DNA of 64,000 nucleotides, taken from contig JADJBV010000001.1 in NCBI GenBank assembly GCA_016703535.1, forward strand, positions 1,116,001 to 1,180,000, written 5' to 3'. Under the pieces are notes generated by a model. That model had not been told where the DNA came from, did no database searches, and saw only the letters and a list, made by a program, of their open reading frames with translations. How positions within the stretch are numbered: the first letter of the stretch is position 1; every line of letters starts with the position of its first letter. The DNA is from Deltaproteobacteria bacterium. Its GTDB lineage: Bacteria; Myxococcota; Kuafuiibacteriia; Kuafuiibacteriales; Kuafuiibacteriaceae. The position numbers and the translations under genes are program-made. Shown here piece by piece: positions 32,913 to 41,480 of this stretch.

Positions 32913-34834
32913 AAGCCGGGCTCGTCCTCTTGGGGTTGGCGTTGGCCCCTTGGGCGTGCCGAACCCCCGCCGACGTGCAGCGGGACTCCGCCGACGATCT
33001 GATGCCGGCGGCCTTGGCCCCCGATGAGCCCTATTATGGGCCCCTCCGCCCGCTGCTGGTGCGGGCCTACGCCGATCCCGAACACCGGCGTTTGGTGTTG
33101 GGATGGCAGCTCCGGTTTTATCGGGCCGTGGAGCGCGCGAACCCCGTGCTCCGGTCTCGTTTTGGAGCCGAGCTGGTGATCGAGTCGGTGCACCCCTGGG
33201 AGCGGCCCGAGGGCGGCGGCGATCTGCATTTGGCCCTCCTCGACCTGGCCCGCTTGGATCCTGGCGATGACGTCGACTTCGTCGTTGGGCTGGTGGCGCC
33301 GCTGGCGACGGCCAGCAACGCGGTCCACGACTTGGGCATGGCCCACGTCTTGTCACCCCACCTGGTGTTGCGGGGCATGGACGACACCGCCGAGGCTCAG
33401 GCCTTGGCCGAGGCCTTCGACATGCTCGAGGAGGACGAACGTCAGGCCCTATATCGCGCTCGCCTCCGGCACAAAGAGGTGGTGGTCCTGCTCCACGAGT
33501 TGGGCCACAGCCTGGGTGCCCTGCACGTGGATCAAGAGGGGGCGCTGATGCGGCCGGAGGTCGTGGCCCGGGCCCGGCAGTTCTTCGATGGTGACGCCGA
33601 GGCCATGGACTGGGGCCTGACCGCTCGGGGCCCAGGCCGGGCGGACTCGGCCCAGGCGGCTCGGGTGCGCCTCGCCCTGGCCGATCTCTATCGGAGGCGT
33701 TCCGATCTGGGGGACCACCGGGGGAGGGCCGCCTTGATCGCCTGGTTGAGCGACGCCCAAACGAAGCCCCTCGGTGACCAGGCCTTGGTCGAAGCCCCGC
33801 CATCCTCGGAGCGAGGGGAAGATCCAGCGCTGGGTGGACCCGACGCGCCGCTCCTTCCGCCGCCCCGGACGCCGGCTTCGGTGTTGGCCGAGGCTCGGGC
33901 CTTGGGCCAAGACGATCCTGAGGGCGCCTGGGAGTTGGCCCAGACCGTCGCGAGGGGTGAGGTGGTGAGCCTGCCCGGCGAGGTCGTGCCGCCGGTCGAT
34001 CCGCTCGCGCTCAGCCAGGTGTTGTGCGAGCTGGCGGCCCGGCGGCGGCCCAAAGACGACGAAACCAAGGCCTTCTGCGAGGACGCTGCCCAAAAGGGTG
34101 GCCTGGCCTTTGGGCCTTGGTTGTTGTTGGCCTGGGTGCTGGGGCAACGGGATGAAGCGCCCGAGGTCCAAGCCCGGGTCCTCGACCAGGTGACCCAACG
34201 GTTGCCCGCCGAAGGGGCCGAGTTGTCGTGGTTGCACTTGGCCCAAATGGAGCGTCGTTTGTTGCGGCTCAGCCGGGCGGAGGCGGCGGCGGCCAAGGCT
34301 GCAGATCTGCCGGAGGCCGACGAGGTCAAGCGCTCTTGCGCCGAGGTGCGGCGGCTGTACGAGCTGCGGCCAGGGGAACGGGCCGGTCACTTGTCGCAGG
34401 ACGATGAGGCACCCTACGCCCGGGCCATGGGCCGCTTTCGCCACCATCTGGGCCGGCAAGATCTCCTGGGCGCCCAAGAGGAGATGGCCGAGCTGAGCCG
34501 GCGCTTCGGCAAAGCGGCGCCCCACGACGAGTTGTGCCGGTTCCTGATCGAACGCCGGTCCCTCAAGGACGCTCGGGCCTCCTGTGAAGCCGGGGCCAAG
34601 TTGCGCCCCCAGGCCGCTCGTCCCCAGCTCCACCTCGGCCTGCTCGAGTTGTTGAGCGGACGTTTTGGGCCTGCGGTGAAGGCCCTCGAGGTGGCCAAGG
34701 CCCGAGATCCCACGGTCCCCGAGGCCTGGCGTTTGCTCCACACCGCCGAACGGGCCCGGGGCAATGGCCCGGGGATGGCCCGGATCGAAGACGAATATCG
34801 AGCCCGCTTTGGGCGGGGCATCACCGAGCGTTAG
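32909..34834 (+). CDS. Zinc-metalloprotease-like TPR lipoprotein
   Basis: A 641-residue exported protein. MKAGLVLLGLALAPWACRTP is a lipoprotein signal (lipobox PWAC). The N-terminal third is a metzincin-like domain: HELGHSLGALH gives H196, E197, H200, G203 and H206, the HExxHxxGxxH zinc site; the later sequence GALMRPEV is a possible Met-turn. From about residue 330 on, the protein is an Ala/Leu/Arg-rich helical solenoid with TPR-like units (ALRLSRAEAAAAKAADLPEA, LHLGLLELLSGRFGPAVKAL). It shares 4 bases with the rlmN stop (ATGA) and ends 1 base before dcd, so the three genes form one run. Substrate unknown; the TPR part probably holds a partner. Confidence 0.82.
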   Translation: MKAGLVLLGLALAPWACRTPADVQRDSADDLMPAALAPDEPYYGPLRPLLVRAYADPEHRRLVLGWQLRFYRAVERANPVLRSRFGAELVIESVHPWERPEGGGDLHLALLDLARLDPGDDVDFVVGLVAPLATASNAVHDLGMAHVLSPHLVLRGMDDTAEAQALAEAFDMLEEDERQALYRARLRHKEVVVLLHELGHSLGALHVDQEGALMRPEVVARARQFFDGDAEAMDWGLTARGPGRADSAQAARVRLALADLYRRRSDLGDHRGRAALIAWLSDAQTKPLGDQALVEAPPSSERGEDPALGGPDAPLLPPPRTPASVLAEARALGQDDPEGAWELAQTVARGEVVSLPGEVVPPVDPLALSQVLCELAARRRPKDDETKAFCEDAAQKGGLAFGPWLLLAWVLGQRDEAPEVQARVLDQVTQRLPAEGAELSWLHLAQMERRLLRLSRAEAAAAKAADLPEADEVKRSCAEVRRLYELRPGERAGHLSQDDEAPYARAMGRFRHHLGRQDLLGAQEEMAELSRRFGKAAPHDELCRFLIERRSLKDARASCEAGAKLRPQAARPQLHLGLLELLSGRFGPAVKALEVAKARDPTVPEAWRLLHTAERARGNGPGMARIEDEYRARFGRGITER

Positions 34835-34835
34835 G

Positions 34836-35951
34836 ATGGCGATCGTGCAAGGCACTTATCCTTCTCAGGCGATCCGAGCGCTGCTCGAGGGCCAGCAGAT
34901 CATTTCCGAGGCGCCGATCAAGAAGGAGCAGATCCAGCCGTCGTCTTTGGACCTGACCCTCTCGGCCGAGGCCTATTCGGTCCCGGGCAGCCTCTTGCCG
35001 CTGCCGGGCGAAGACGTGCGGGCGCTGATGGACAAGTACATGCGCCATCGCCTGGACCTCTCTCAGCCTCGGACCTTGGTGCGGGGTGAGGTCTACGTGG
35101 TGCGCCTCCGGGAGCGTTTGGACTTGCCGTCCGAGGTCGCCGCCTACGCCAACAACAAGAGCAGCACCGGCCGCATCGATCTGCAGACCCGAGTCCTGAC
35201 CAGCGACAACCCGCGCTACGACAAGATCCCCGCCGGTTATCAAGGTGAACTTTGGCTGGAGATCATCCCCAAGAGCTTCGACGTCCGGCTCCAGGCCGGC
35301 GACAGCTTGAACCAAGCGATCTTCTACGCCGGGCGGGAGGTCTTGACCGCCGCCGAACTCCGCGCCCTCTACGCGGCCCGGCCGCTCCTTTATTCACCCG
35401 ACGGCGCTCCCCAGCCGGTGGGGCGAGCCGCCGCCGGTGAGGCGCTCTTGATGACTTTGGATCTCGATCAACCGGTCGTGGGTTACGTGGCCAAAAAGAG
35501 CTTTCGGCCCATCGATCTGGCATCGTTTCAGCACGATCCCAGCGAATATTTCGATCCGATCCCCCGGCCCAAAGACGGCGCCTTGTTCTTGTCCCAGGGC
35601 GCCTTCTACATCTTCAGCACCTGGGAGTACGTGGTGGTGCCGCCGGATCTGGCGGTGGAGATGTTGCCCTACGACACCAGCGCCGGAGAGTTCCGGGCCC
35701 ACTACGCCGGCTTCTTCGATCCGGGCTTTGGTTACGGCGAACGCGGCGAGCTGAAGGGCACGCCGGCGGTGTTGGAGGTCCGTCCGTACGAAGACGACCT
35801 GATCGTTCGGCACCGGCAGCCGGTCTGCAAGATGGCCTATGAGCGGCTGCTTTCGGTGCCCGATCGGCTGTACGGCCAAGGGCTGAAGAGCCACTACGCG
35901 GATCAGCGGGGCCCGCGGCTGTCGAAGTTTTTTTCGGGGCGGGCGCCGTAG
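34836..35951 (+). CDS. dcd: 2'-deoxycytidine 5'-triphosphate deaminase
   Basis: A 371-residue protein of the longer DCD family (two dUTPase-like halves), seen in several proteobacteria, instead of the 190-residue enzyme of E. coli. It converts dCTP to dUTP for thymidylate synthesis. Family features: IQPSSLDLTLSAEAY, VYVVRLRERLDLPSEVAAYANNKSSTGR (the SSTGRxD motif that binds the triphosphate), DKIPAGYQGELWLEI, and in the second half PPDLAVEMLPYDTSAGEFRAHYAGFFDPGFG. The ATG at 34836 lies 1 base after the previous stop. The overlap-linked neighbours rlmN and the protease do not suggest a shared pathway. Confidence 0.92.
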   Translation: MAIVQGTYPSQAIRALLEGQQIISEAPIKKEQIQPSSLDLTLSAEAYSVPGSLLPLPGEDVRALMDKYMRHRLDLSQPRTLVRGEVYVVRLRERLDLPSEVAAYANNKSSTGRIDLQTRVLTSDNPRYDKIPAGYQGELWLEIIPKSFDVRLQAGDSLNQAIFYAGREVLTAAELRALYAARPLLYSPDGAPQPVGRAAAGEALLMTLDLDQPVVGYVAKKSFRPIDLASFQHDPSEYFDPIPRPKDGALFLSQGAFYIFSTWEYVVVPPDLAVEMLPYDTSAGEFRAHYAGFFDPGFGYGERGELKGTPAVLEVRPYEDDLIVRHRQPVCKMAYERLLSVPDRLYGQGLKSHYADQRGPRLSKFFSGRAP

Positions 35952-35956
35952 ATCCG

Positions 35957-36472
35957 TCAGGGGAGGGCGCCGGCGTCGATCCACGCGCCGAGGGCCTCGA
36001 CCTGACAGTCGCTGAGGGCCGGGGCGTCCTTCGGCATCTGCACGCCGGCCAGGGGCGTCTCGAGGAAGACCTTCAGGTACAAAAACGATCCGCCCCGACG
36101 CCCGCCGGCGATCAGCGGCATGCCCGACGGTGAACCGTGGGCCGGTTGACCCAAGCGGGCCAGAAGTTCGGTCGGCGCCAGGTCGAGGGCCAGGCCTTCC
36201 GGGGCCAAGGTCCCCGAGTGGCAGCTGCTGCAGAGGGGCAAAAACACCTCGTCCCGCAAGGAGGACAAGGTTGGGGTCGGGCAGGCCGGATCCGGTTCGG
36301 GCTCCGGTTCCGGATCCGGGTCGGGGTTGGAAAGTCCCGACCCCGGGTTGGGGGCCAGATCGGCGGTGTAGAGCCGACGCCCTTCGGCGGGTCCGCCCGC
36401 GGGGCCACACGCTGCCGGCCCCAGGGTCACCAGGGTCCAGAGCAAGGCCAACACGTACGGGCGCCCCAACAC
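35957..36472 (-). CDS. c-type cytochrome lipoprotein with one haem site
   Basis: A 171-residue exported protein. MLGRPYVLALLWTLVTLGP, continuing AAC, is a lipoprotein signal (start GTG at 36472). A repeated Asp-Pro/Glu-Pro spacer (DPDPEPEPEPDP) follows, then a small domain with a single haem-attachment motif CSSCH. SGMPLIAGG and VQMPKDAPAL near the C-terminus offer Met as the second haem ligand. The pattern resembles the PSCyt1-type haem domain (EVFLPLCSSCHSG, LIAGGRRGGSFLYLKV) found in planctomycete and myxobacterial surface proteins. Electron donor and acceptor are unknown. Convergent with dcd (5-base gap). Confidence 0.82.
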   Translation of the reverse strand: MLGRPYVLALLWTLVTLGPAACGPAGGPAEGRRLYTADLAPNPGSGLSNPDPDPEPEPEPDPACPTPTLSSLRDEVFLPLCSSCHSGTLAPEGLALDLAPTELLARLGQPAHGSPSGMPLIAGGRRGGSFLYLKVFLETPLAGVQMPKDAPALSDCQVEALGAWIDAGALP

Positions 36473-36558
36473 GCCTTCAGTATCGGTCGCCAGTAGGTAA
36501 AGGTGCGCCCCATCCCTCGGACGATCGACCGAGGCTCGCGGCCTGCCTCGGGGGCTGC

Positions 36559-36564
36559 GATAAC
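36559..36564 (+). promoter_or_regulatory. Candidate -10 element of a leaderless transcript
   Basis: GATAAC ends 8 bases before the ATG at 36573. No good -35 match was seen. Confidence 0.3.
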
Positions 36565-36572
36565 CTCCGCCG

Positions 36573-37784
36573 ATGTTGCTGCTCTTGGTGTTGTTGGCGG
36601 CCCCGGATCCGCCGGGCCCGGAGCCCGAGCCGGGGGGCCTGAGGGCCGGGACCTCCAGCGTCGCCGTCGAGCCGGCCGACTCGCCGCCGATCCCCGAGCC
36701 TGCACCCCCCGATCGCCCGGCGCCCGCCCCCTTGGCCCCGCCGCCGGCCCCCGCCGGGTTGTCCGAGGCCGACCTGGACGAACTCTACGAGCGGGCCTTC
36801 CTGGCCTTGGTTTCAGGGGACGAGGCCGAAGCCCGGCGCCTCCTCGAGGTCTTGGTGGCCCGGGCCCCCGACCAGGCCAGGGGACGTTCGGCCCGACGCC
36901 TCTTGGACCAGTTCGGCGGTCGGCAGTTGGAGCCGCCAGGCTTGACTACCACCGAGTCCCCCGGGACCGGCGCCTTGGAGGTGACCCGAGATGGCCCGCC
37001 CACAATTTACTCCCGGGCCGAGCTGGTGGTGCTCCAGACCATCCACGGGATCGTCTTGGGCGCGGAGCTCTGCGTGATCTTCGAGTGTGAGGGGGCCCAG
37101 GAGGTGGGCGGCCTGATGTTGGGAGGGGGCGCGGTGGCCTTCACCACTTCGTTTCTGCTGAGCCGCAACGGCATCAGCCCTGGCGCCACCGCCGCCATCA
37201 ACGCCGGCGCGATCTGGGGCGCCGGCTTGATGATCAACCTGCTGTTGGCGGTCGACGAGGACGGGATCGACAACGCCGCGGTCGGCGGGATCTTGGCGGG
37301 GCAGGTGGTGGGCATGGGGCTGGGGGGCTTGGCCTGGTACACGACCAAGGCCGGGCCCGGCGATGTCTCCTTGGTCAGCTCGGGAGGGCTGTGGACTGGG
37401 ACCTTGGTCGCGCTGTTGACCGTCATCGGCGCCGGCGATGACGGGGTGGAGGGCCAGATGATCGCGGGCGCGATCTTCGGCGGTGGTGTGGCGGGGCTCG
37501 GCCTGGGGGCGCTCCTCGCCTACCACGTGCCGATGAGCCGGGGCCGGGTATTCATTATCGACGGCGGCGCGGTGGTGGGGACCATGTTGGGCGTGACCTT
37601 GTCACTTTTGGCCGAGGCCGAGCGGACCAGCGCCTTCATCGCGCCGGCCTTGGGCCTGGCGGCGGGGCTGGGGTTGACCGCCTACCTGACCCGGAACTTC
37701 GATCTCCCCGACGCGCCGAACGTCACCTGGTGGGCGGCGCCGGTGTCCGAGGGCCTGATGGCCGGCGTGGGAGGCCACTTTTGA
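36573..37784 (+). CDS. Polytopic membrane protein with Pro-rich N-terminus
   Basis: A 403-residue protein, family not recognised. MLLLLVLLAAPDPPGPEP is a signal-like start followed by a long Pro/Ala/Glu spacer (to about 62). Residues 65-120 form a short helical repeat (LDELYERAFLALVSGDEAEARRLLEVLVARAP, TPR-like). The rest contains about ten hydrophobic Gly/Ala-rich segments (LQTIHGIVLGAELCVIFE, GAIWGAGLMINLLLAV, GAIFGGGVAGLGLGALLAY, FIAPALGLAAGLGLTAYL), suggesting a polytopic membrane domain or glycine-zipper bundle. No catalytic motif. It has a possible leaderless promoter and ends 18 bases before the convergent large exported protein gene. Confidence 0.65.
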   Translation: MLLLLVLLAAPDPPGPEPEPGGLRAGTSSVAVEPADSPPIPEPAPPDRPAPAPLAPPPAPAGLSEADLDELYERAFLALVSGDEAEARRLLEVLVARAPDQARGRSARRLLDQFGGRQLEPPGLTTTESPGTGALEVTRDGPPTIYSRAELVVLQTIHGIVLGAELCVIFECEGAQEVGGLMLGGGAVAFTTSFLLSRNGISPGATAAINAGAIWGAGLMINLLLAVDEDGIDNAAVGGILAGQVVGMGLGGLAWYTTKAGPGDVSLVSSGGLWTGTLVALLTVIGAGDDGVEGQMIAGAIFGGGVAGLGLGALLAYHVPMSRGRVFIIDGGAVVGTMLGVTLSLLAEAERTSAFIAPALGLAAGLGLTAYLTRNFDLPDAPNVTWWAAPVSEGLMAGVGGHF

Positions 37785-37802
37785 GGACCCCCGAGGCGTC
37801 GC

Positions 37803-40800
37803 CTAAGGCGCGATCATCCCCGAGGCCTGGCTCAAGGTCGTGAAGATGTCGCCGAGGGTCCGGGAGCTCTGCACGCCGGATCCTTCGTAGACCTGGCTCA
37901 GGTAGAAGTCGGGCTTGGCCAGGGCCTTGGTCAAGGCGCTGGTCGCGTACCGCTCTTTTGCCGGGCTCCACTCGGCGCCGTACTTCGCCTTCCACCCGGC
38001 CACGACCTTGGCCACTTCGATCTTGATCGTCGGCAACGAGTCCCGCAGCGCCGAGTCGACGTTGTAGAGCGCCCACTGGCGCGCGGTGCTCACCGAAGCG
38101 GGTGCCCATTCGGTGGTCTGTTGGGCGGTGAGGCCCTTCGCCAAGCAGGCCGACACGAAGCGGTCGATTTCGGTCGCGTCCCCCAACACCGAGAGGTGGC
38201 CCTGGAGGTTGGTCATGATCGAGGCCACCACCGCCTTTTGGTCGTAGCGTACAGCCGGGACCTGGGCCCCGAAGGCCTTGGGGTCGACGCCGCTGGCCTG
38301 GAGGGCCTTGGCCATCGACGGCTCTCGGCTGAGCTGTCGGAAGGCGCCGGCGATCAAATCCGCCGACACCCCGCTGCCGACCGCCTTTTCGACGAAGGCC
38401 TTCAGCTCGGGCGTGTAGAACACAAAAGACTGGATCAGGTTCGCCTCCATCGAGGCGTGGAGCCGGGGCAGATCCAGCTCCAGCTTGGGCGTCTTGATCT
38501 TCAGCTCGTCGGCCTTGGTCTTCAGCGCCGCCTGCAGGTCGCCGTGGTATTGGCCGGCCCAGTGCAGGGCCTCGGCCCTGGGCATTTGTTTGGCGACCTC
38601 CTTGAAGAACTCCATCAGCGGCTTGTCGATCTTGAAGAAACGTTGGGCCGCGATGGCCTGGAACCGGGCCGCCAAACGGTCCCGGGTGGTGTGGAGCACC
38701 GGGATGGCGGTCGTCGGCAGGCCGGCCTTTTGGGCGATCTCGCCCAGGCCTCGCTCGGGATCGTAGGAGAGCCCGTCGATGGTCGCGCGGACCGTCGTCA
38801 GGTCGACCTTGCCCGTCGCCACCGCGGACTTCAGGAAGGCCTCCACTGCTTTGACGTCGGACGCCGCGACGTCGCCGCGATCCAGCTGCTGCCGGAGTTG
38901 ACGGCCGTAGCGGGTCTGCTCTCCGAAGAGGAGCGCCACGTCGGGGGTGAGGGCCGGGGCCTGCTTGAGGCCGGCCGCGGCCGCGAAGTTCTTGAGGATC
39001 TCCTTTTCGGGTGCGGTCCCGAGCCCGCGGAAGAGGTCCTCGATCTCCCGGACCGTGGGGCCTTTGCGCGCCAAGGCCCGGACCATCGCCTCGACCTCGG
39101 GCCCAGAGCGGAAGCCCAGCTGCGCCAGGGCCCCGGTGAGGCGGACGGTCATCGCCGCCGGATCGATCGCCACCTTGACGTCGGCGTTCGCCACCTGAGT
39201 TGTGCCGAAGAAGGTGTCCAAGGCAGCCCGGTCCCGGCCCGCCAGCGCCCCTTCCAAGATCTCCCGTTTGGCCGGATCACCCTTGATCGCGTCGAACTTG
39301 GCGGCCCACTCGGGCGTCCACTGGAAGCCCAAAGAAGAGAAGGTCTGCTTCAGCGCCGCGCCGTAGGAGGCGTCGTCGAAGACCACAAAGCCCAGGTCTC
39401 GCCCGGTGGAGGCGGCCTTTTGTACACCCTGCTCCAAGCCGTTGGGGAAGAGCCACGGCACCACCCGCTTCACCTCTTCGGCGAACGCGACGTAGGAAGA
39501 GGTGCTCCTGAAACCTTCGTCTTCGATGTCCTTCACCTCGTGGAGGCGCGGATCGATCTGCATCGTCACCTGGTCGCTGGTCGCCTTGAGCCACGCGTCT
39601 TGGGCGTCGTTGGTGGAGAAGGAGGCCGAGCTGACCCCGCTGGCCGACACCGCGCTGCCGAGCTGGTTTTGGCTCCCGAGGGTCGCCAAGTGATCGAGTT
39701 CGGTCTCGAGCACGTAGAACTCCAACACCCGAGGGCTGCCGTCGGGGTTGGCGTGTTCGGGTCGTAAGGTCTTGGCGGTGACGAAGTCGAAGGAGAACTC
39801 GATCGAGACCCCTTCGGCGTTGGTCAAGATGAACTTGTGGCGCTGCTGGGAGACCTCCAGCCACGGCTCGAGGGCGTCCGAGAGGATCAGCTTGCTGCCG
39901 AGTTTGGTGATCTCCCGTTGGGGGAGGTTGAAGACCGAGGTCGCCCAGGCGTCCCGGGAGAGGCCACGCAACGCCTCGCCGGCCATCGCCGGGGAGGTGC
40001 CGGGGGCCATCTGGAAGCCCCACTCGATGCGCTGCAGGATCACCGGGAGCAGATCACCCAGCGAGGCGCCCGGGCGGCCGCCGCCGGGCTTGATGTTGAC
40101 GTTGACGCCGGCGCTGTTGGAGCGCAGCCGGAGGGCGCCGGCCAGCCGGGTCATGTTGAGCTGGGCGTCGTCCATGTACACGTCGATCATCGGATCGATG
40201 ACCGGGATGCCGTCGGCGTTGACGCGGTAGCCGGCGAAGGGGCCGGTGCCGGGGACGCCGGGGAGGTTGGCCGAGCCGTCGTCTTTGATCCAAAACTGGG
40301 AGCTGGTCTCGGCCTTCCAGCCTTTGCCGAGCCGCGCCTCTTGTTCGGCGGTGTTGCCGGCCTTGATCGCTTGCACCAGCTCGTACATCCGCTTGGTGGC
40401 GTCGACCATCTCGCCCCGGGTCGAGGTGCCCTTCAGCTCGGACTCCAGGCGGCTCACCATGTTCCCGTTGCCGTCGAGCTGCGGGAAGGCCGCGGTCAGC
40501 TCGGCCGGGAAGGCGACCTGCATGTCGAGCGGGAGGGGCGTGTTGTTGGTGGCGCCGCTGACGTTGGCTCCGGTGACGCCCGAGACCGGCGCGGACCCCG
40601 GGAGCCGGAAGATGCCCCCGCGGCCGAAGCCGCCCGCCTGATGGCCGTTTTCCCACATCGCCGCGACCGCCAGCGAGGTCTCCCCAGGGACCAGGCTGAG
40701 GTTGGGGTTGCGGGCCTGGAGGTACCGGTTCACGTCCTCATATTTGAGATCGTAGACCCCTTTGCCCCGGAAGCTCCCCGGGTTGATCGGGAAGTTATGG

Positions 40801-41375
40801 TCCAGGGTGGCCAAGGTGATGGTCCGGAACTGGTTGTTGGAGCGGTCGAGGACCTCGGCCATCAGCCACAAGGTGACCTTGTCGTCCTTCTCCTTGTGGA
40901 AGGAGTTGACCGTGATCTGGGCGCCACCCGGGATGGCCTCGGCGGTGGTGCGGATGAAGGCCCGCTCCACGGCCTGGTCGGAGCTGCTGGTATAGGTGTC
41001 GAAGCTGGCGTCGGGTTGGAAGCGGCTGGTGGTGCTGGACGCGTTCATCGGTGCGCCGCTCTGGATGCCGTCGACGACCACCGGCTTGCCGGCCTGCACC
41101 TGCCCGAAGTTGGAGTTGACGCTGATGGTGGCGCCAGGGACCACGTTGAGGTTGGCGCCGACCTGGGCGTAGGCGACGTTGCCGCCCCCGATCATCGTGC
41201 CGAGGAGGGCGGCGCCGACGGCCACCTGGCGCAGCGCCTTCTGAATGCTCCAGCGGTGGGTCTTGGCGTTGGGCCCGAGGCCGATCTGCTCGCCGATGGG
41301 GCGGGTCCCCCCGGTCAGCTCGGCGGCTTCGCCGGAAACGACAGGCTGAGGTTGTGGGGTCCCGAATACACGCAC
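37803..41375 (-). CDS. Large exported protein of unknown function
   Basis: A 1190-residue protein with GTG start at 41375. The signal peptide has an unusually long polar N-region (about 45 residues) before the hydrophobic core VAVGAALLGTMIGGGNVAYA, with likely cleavage after A70. The mature N-terminal part is beta-rich (VTLWLMAEVLDR, AMWENGHQAGG, FILTNAEGVSIEFSFDFVTAK, LEFYVLETELDHLA). The last two strands loosely recall a CYTH-type ExE barrel, but I cannot confirm it. The C-terminal half (from about 650) is helical, with repeats of the 'LAxRDRAALDTFF / VEAFLKSAVATGK' kind. No protease or lectin signature. It is divergent from the pyruvate-kinase fusion across 105 bases, and the two probably belong together. 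Confidence 0.75.
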   Translation of the reverse strand: MRVFGTPQPQPVVSGEAAELTGGTRPIGEQIGLGPNAKTHRWSIQKALRQVAVGAALLGTMIGGGNVAYAQVGANLNVVPGATISVNSNFGQVQAGKPVVVDGIQSGAPMNASSTTSRFQPDASFDTYTSSSDQAVERAFIRTTAEAIPGGAQITVNSFHKEKDDKVTLWLMAEVLDRSNNQFRTITLATLDHNFPINPGSFRGKGVYDLKYEDVNRYLQARNPNLSLVPGETSLAVAAMWENGHQAGGFGRGGIFRLPGSAPVSGVTGANVSGATNNTPLPLDMQVAFPAELTAAFPQLDGNGNMVSRLESELKGTSTRGEMVDATKRMYELVQAIKAGNTAEQEARLGKGWKAETSSQFWIKDDGSANLPGVPGTGPFAGYRVNADGIPVIDPMIDVYMDDAQLNMTRLAGALRLRSNSAGVNVNIKPGGGRPGASLGDLLPVILQRIEWGFQMAPGTSPAMAGEALRGLSRDAWATSVFNLPQREITKLGSKLILSDALEPWLEVSQQRHKFILTNAEGVSIEFSFDFVTAKTLRPEHANPDGSPRVLEFYVLETELDHLATLGSQNQLGSAVSASGVSSASFSTNDAQDAWLKATSDQVTMQIDPRLHEVKDIEDEGFRSTSSYVAFAEEVKRVVPWLFPNGLEQGVQKAASTGRDLGFVVFDDASYGAALKQTFSSLGFQWTPEWAAKFDAIKGDPAKREILEGALAGRDRAALDTFFGTTQVANADVKVAIDPAAMTVRLTGALAQLGFRSGPEVEAMVRALARKGPTVREIEDLFRGLGTAPEKEILKNFAAAAGLKQAPALTPDVALLFGEQTRYGRQLRQQLDRGDVAASDVKAVEAFLKSAVATGKVDLTTVRATIDGLSYDPERGLGEIAQKAGLPTTAIPVLHTTRDRLAARFQAIAAQRFFKIDKPLMEFFKEVAKQMPRAEALHWAGQYHGDLQAALKTKADELKIKTPKLELDLPRLHASMEANLIQSFVFYTPELKAFVEKAVGSGVSADLIAGAFRQLSREPSMAKALQASGVDPKAFGAQVPAVRYDQKAVVASIMTNLQGHLSVLGDATEIDRFVSACLAKGLTAQQTTEWAPASVSTARQWALYNVDSALRDSLPTIKIEVAKVVAGWKAKYGAEWSPAKERYATSALTKALAKPDFYLSQVYEGSGVQSSRTLGDIFTTLSQASGMIAP

Positions 41376-41480
41376 GATGTAGGTATCGCCGAATGAGGGT
41401 AGAACGTTGCGTGGACCGTACGTCCAGAACCGAGCGAAATATCCGCACCTCCCGGGCCTTTGGGCCGATAATCCCCCTAG
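41376..41480. promoter_or_regulatory. Divergent promoter region between two large genes
   Basis: A gap of 105 bases shared by the two large divergent genes. On the plus strand GATAAT (41467-41472) lies 8 bases before the GTG at 41481; on the minus strand GATACC lies about 6 bases before the GTG at 41375. Neither start has a visible ribosome site, so both mRNAs may be leaderless. Confidence 0.4.
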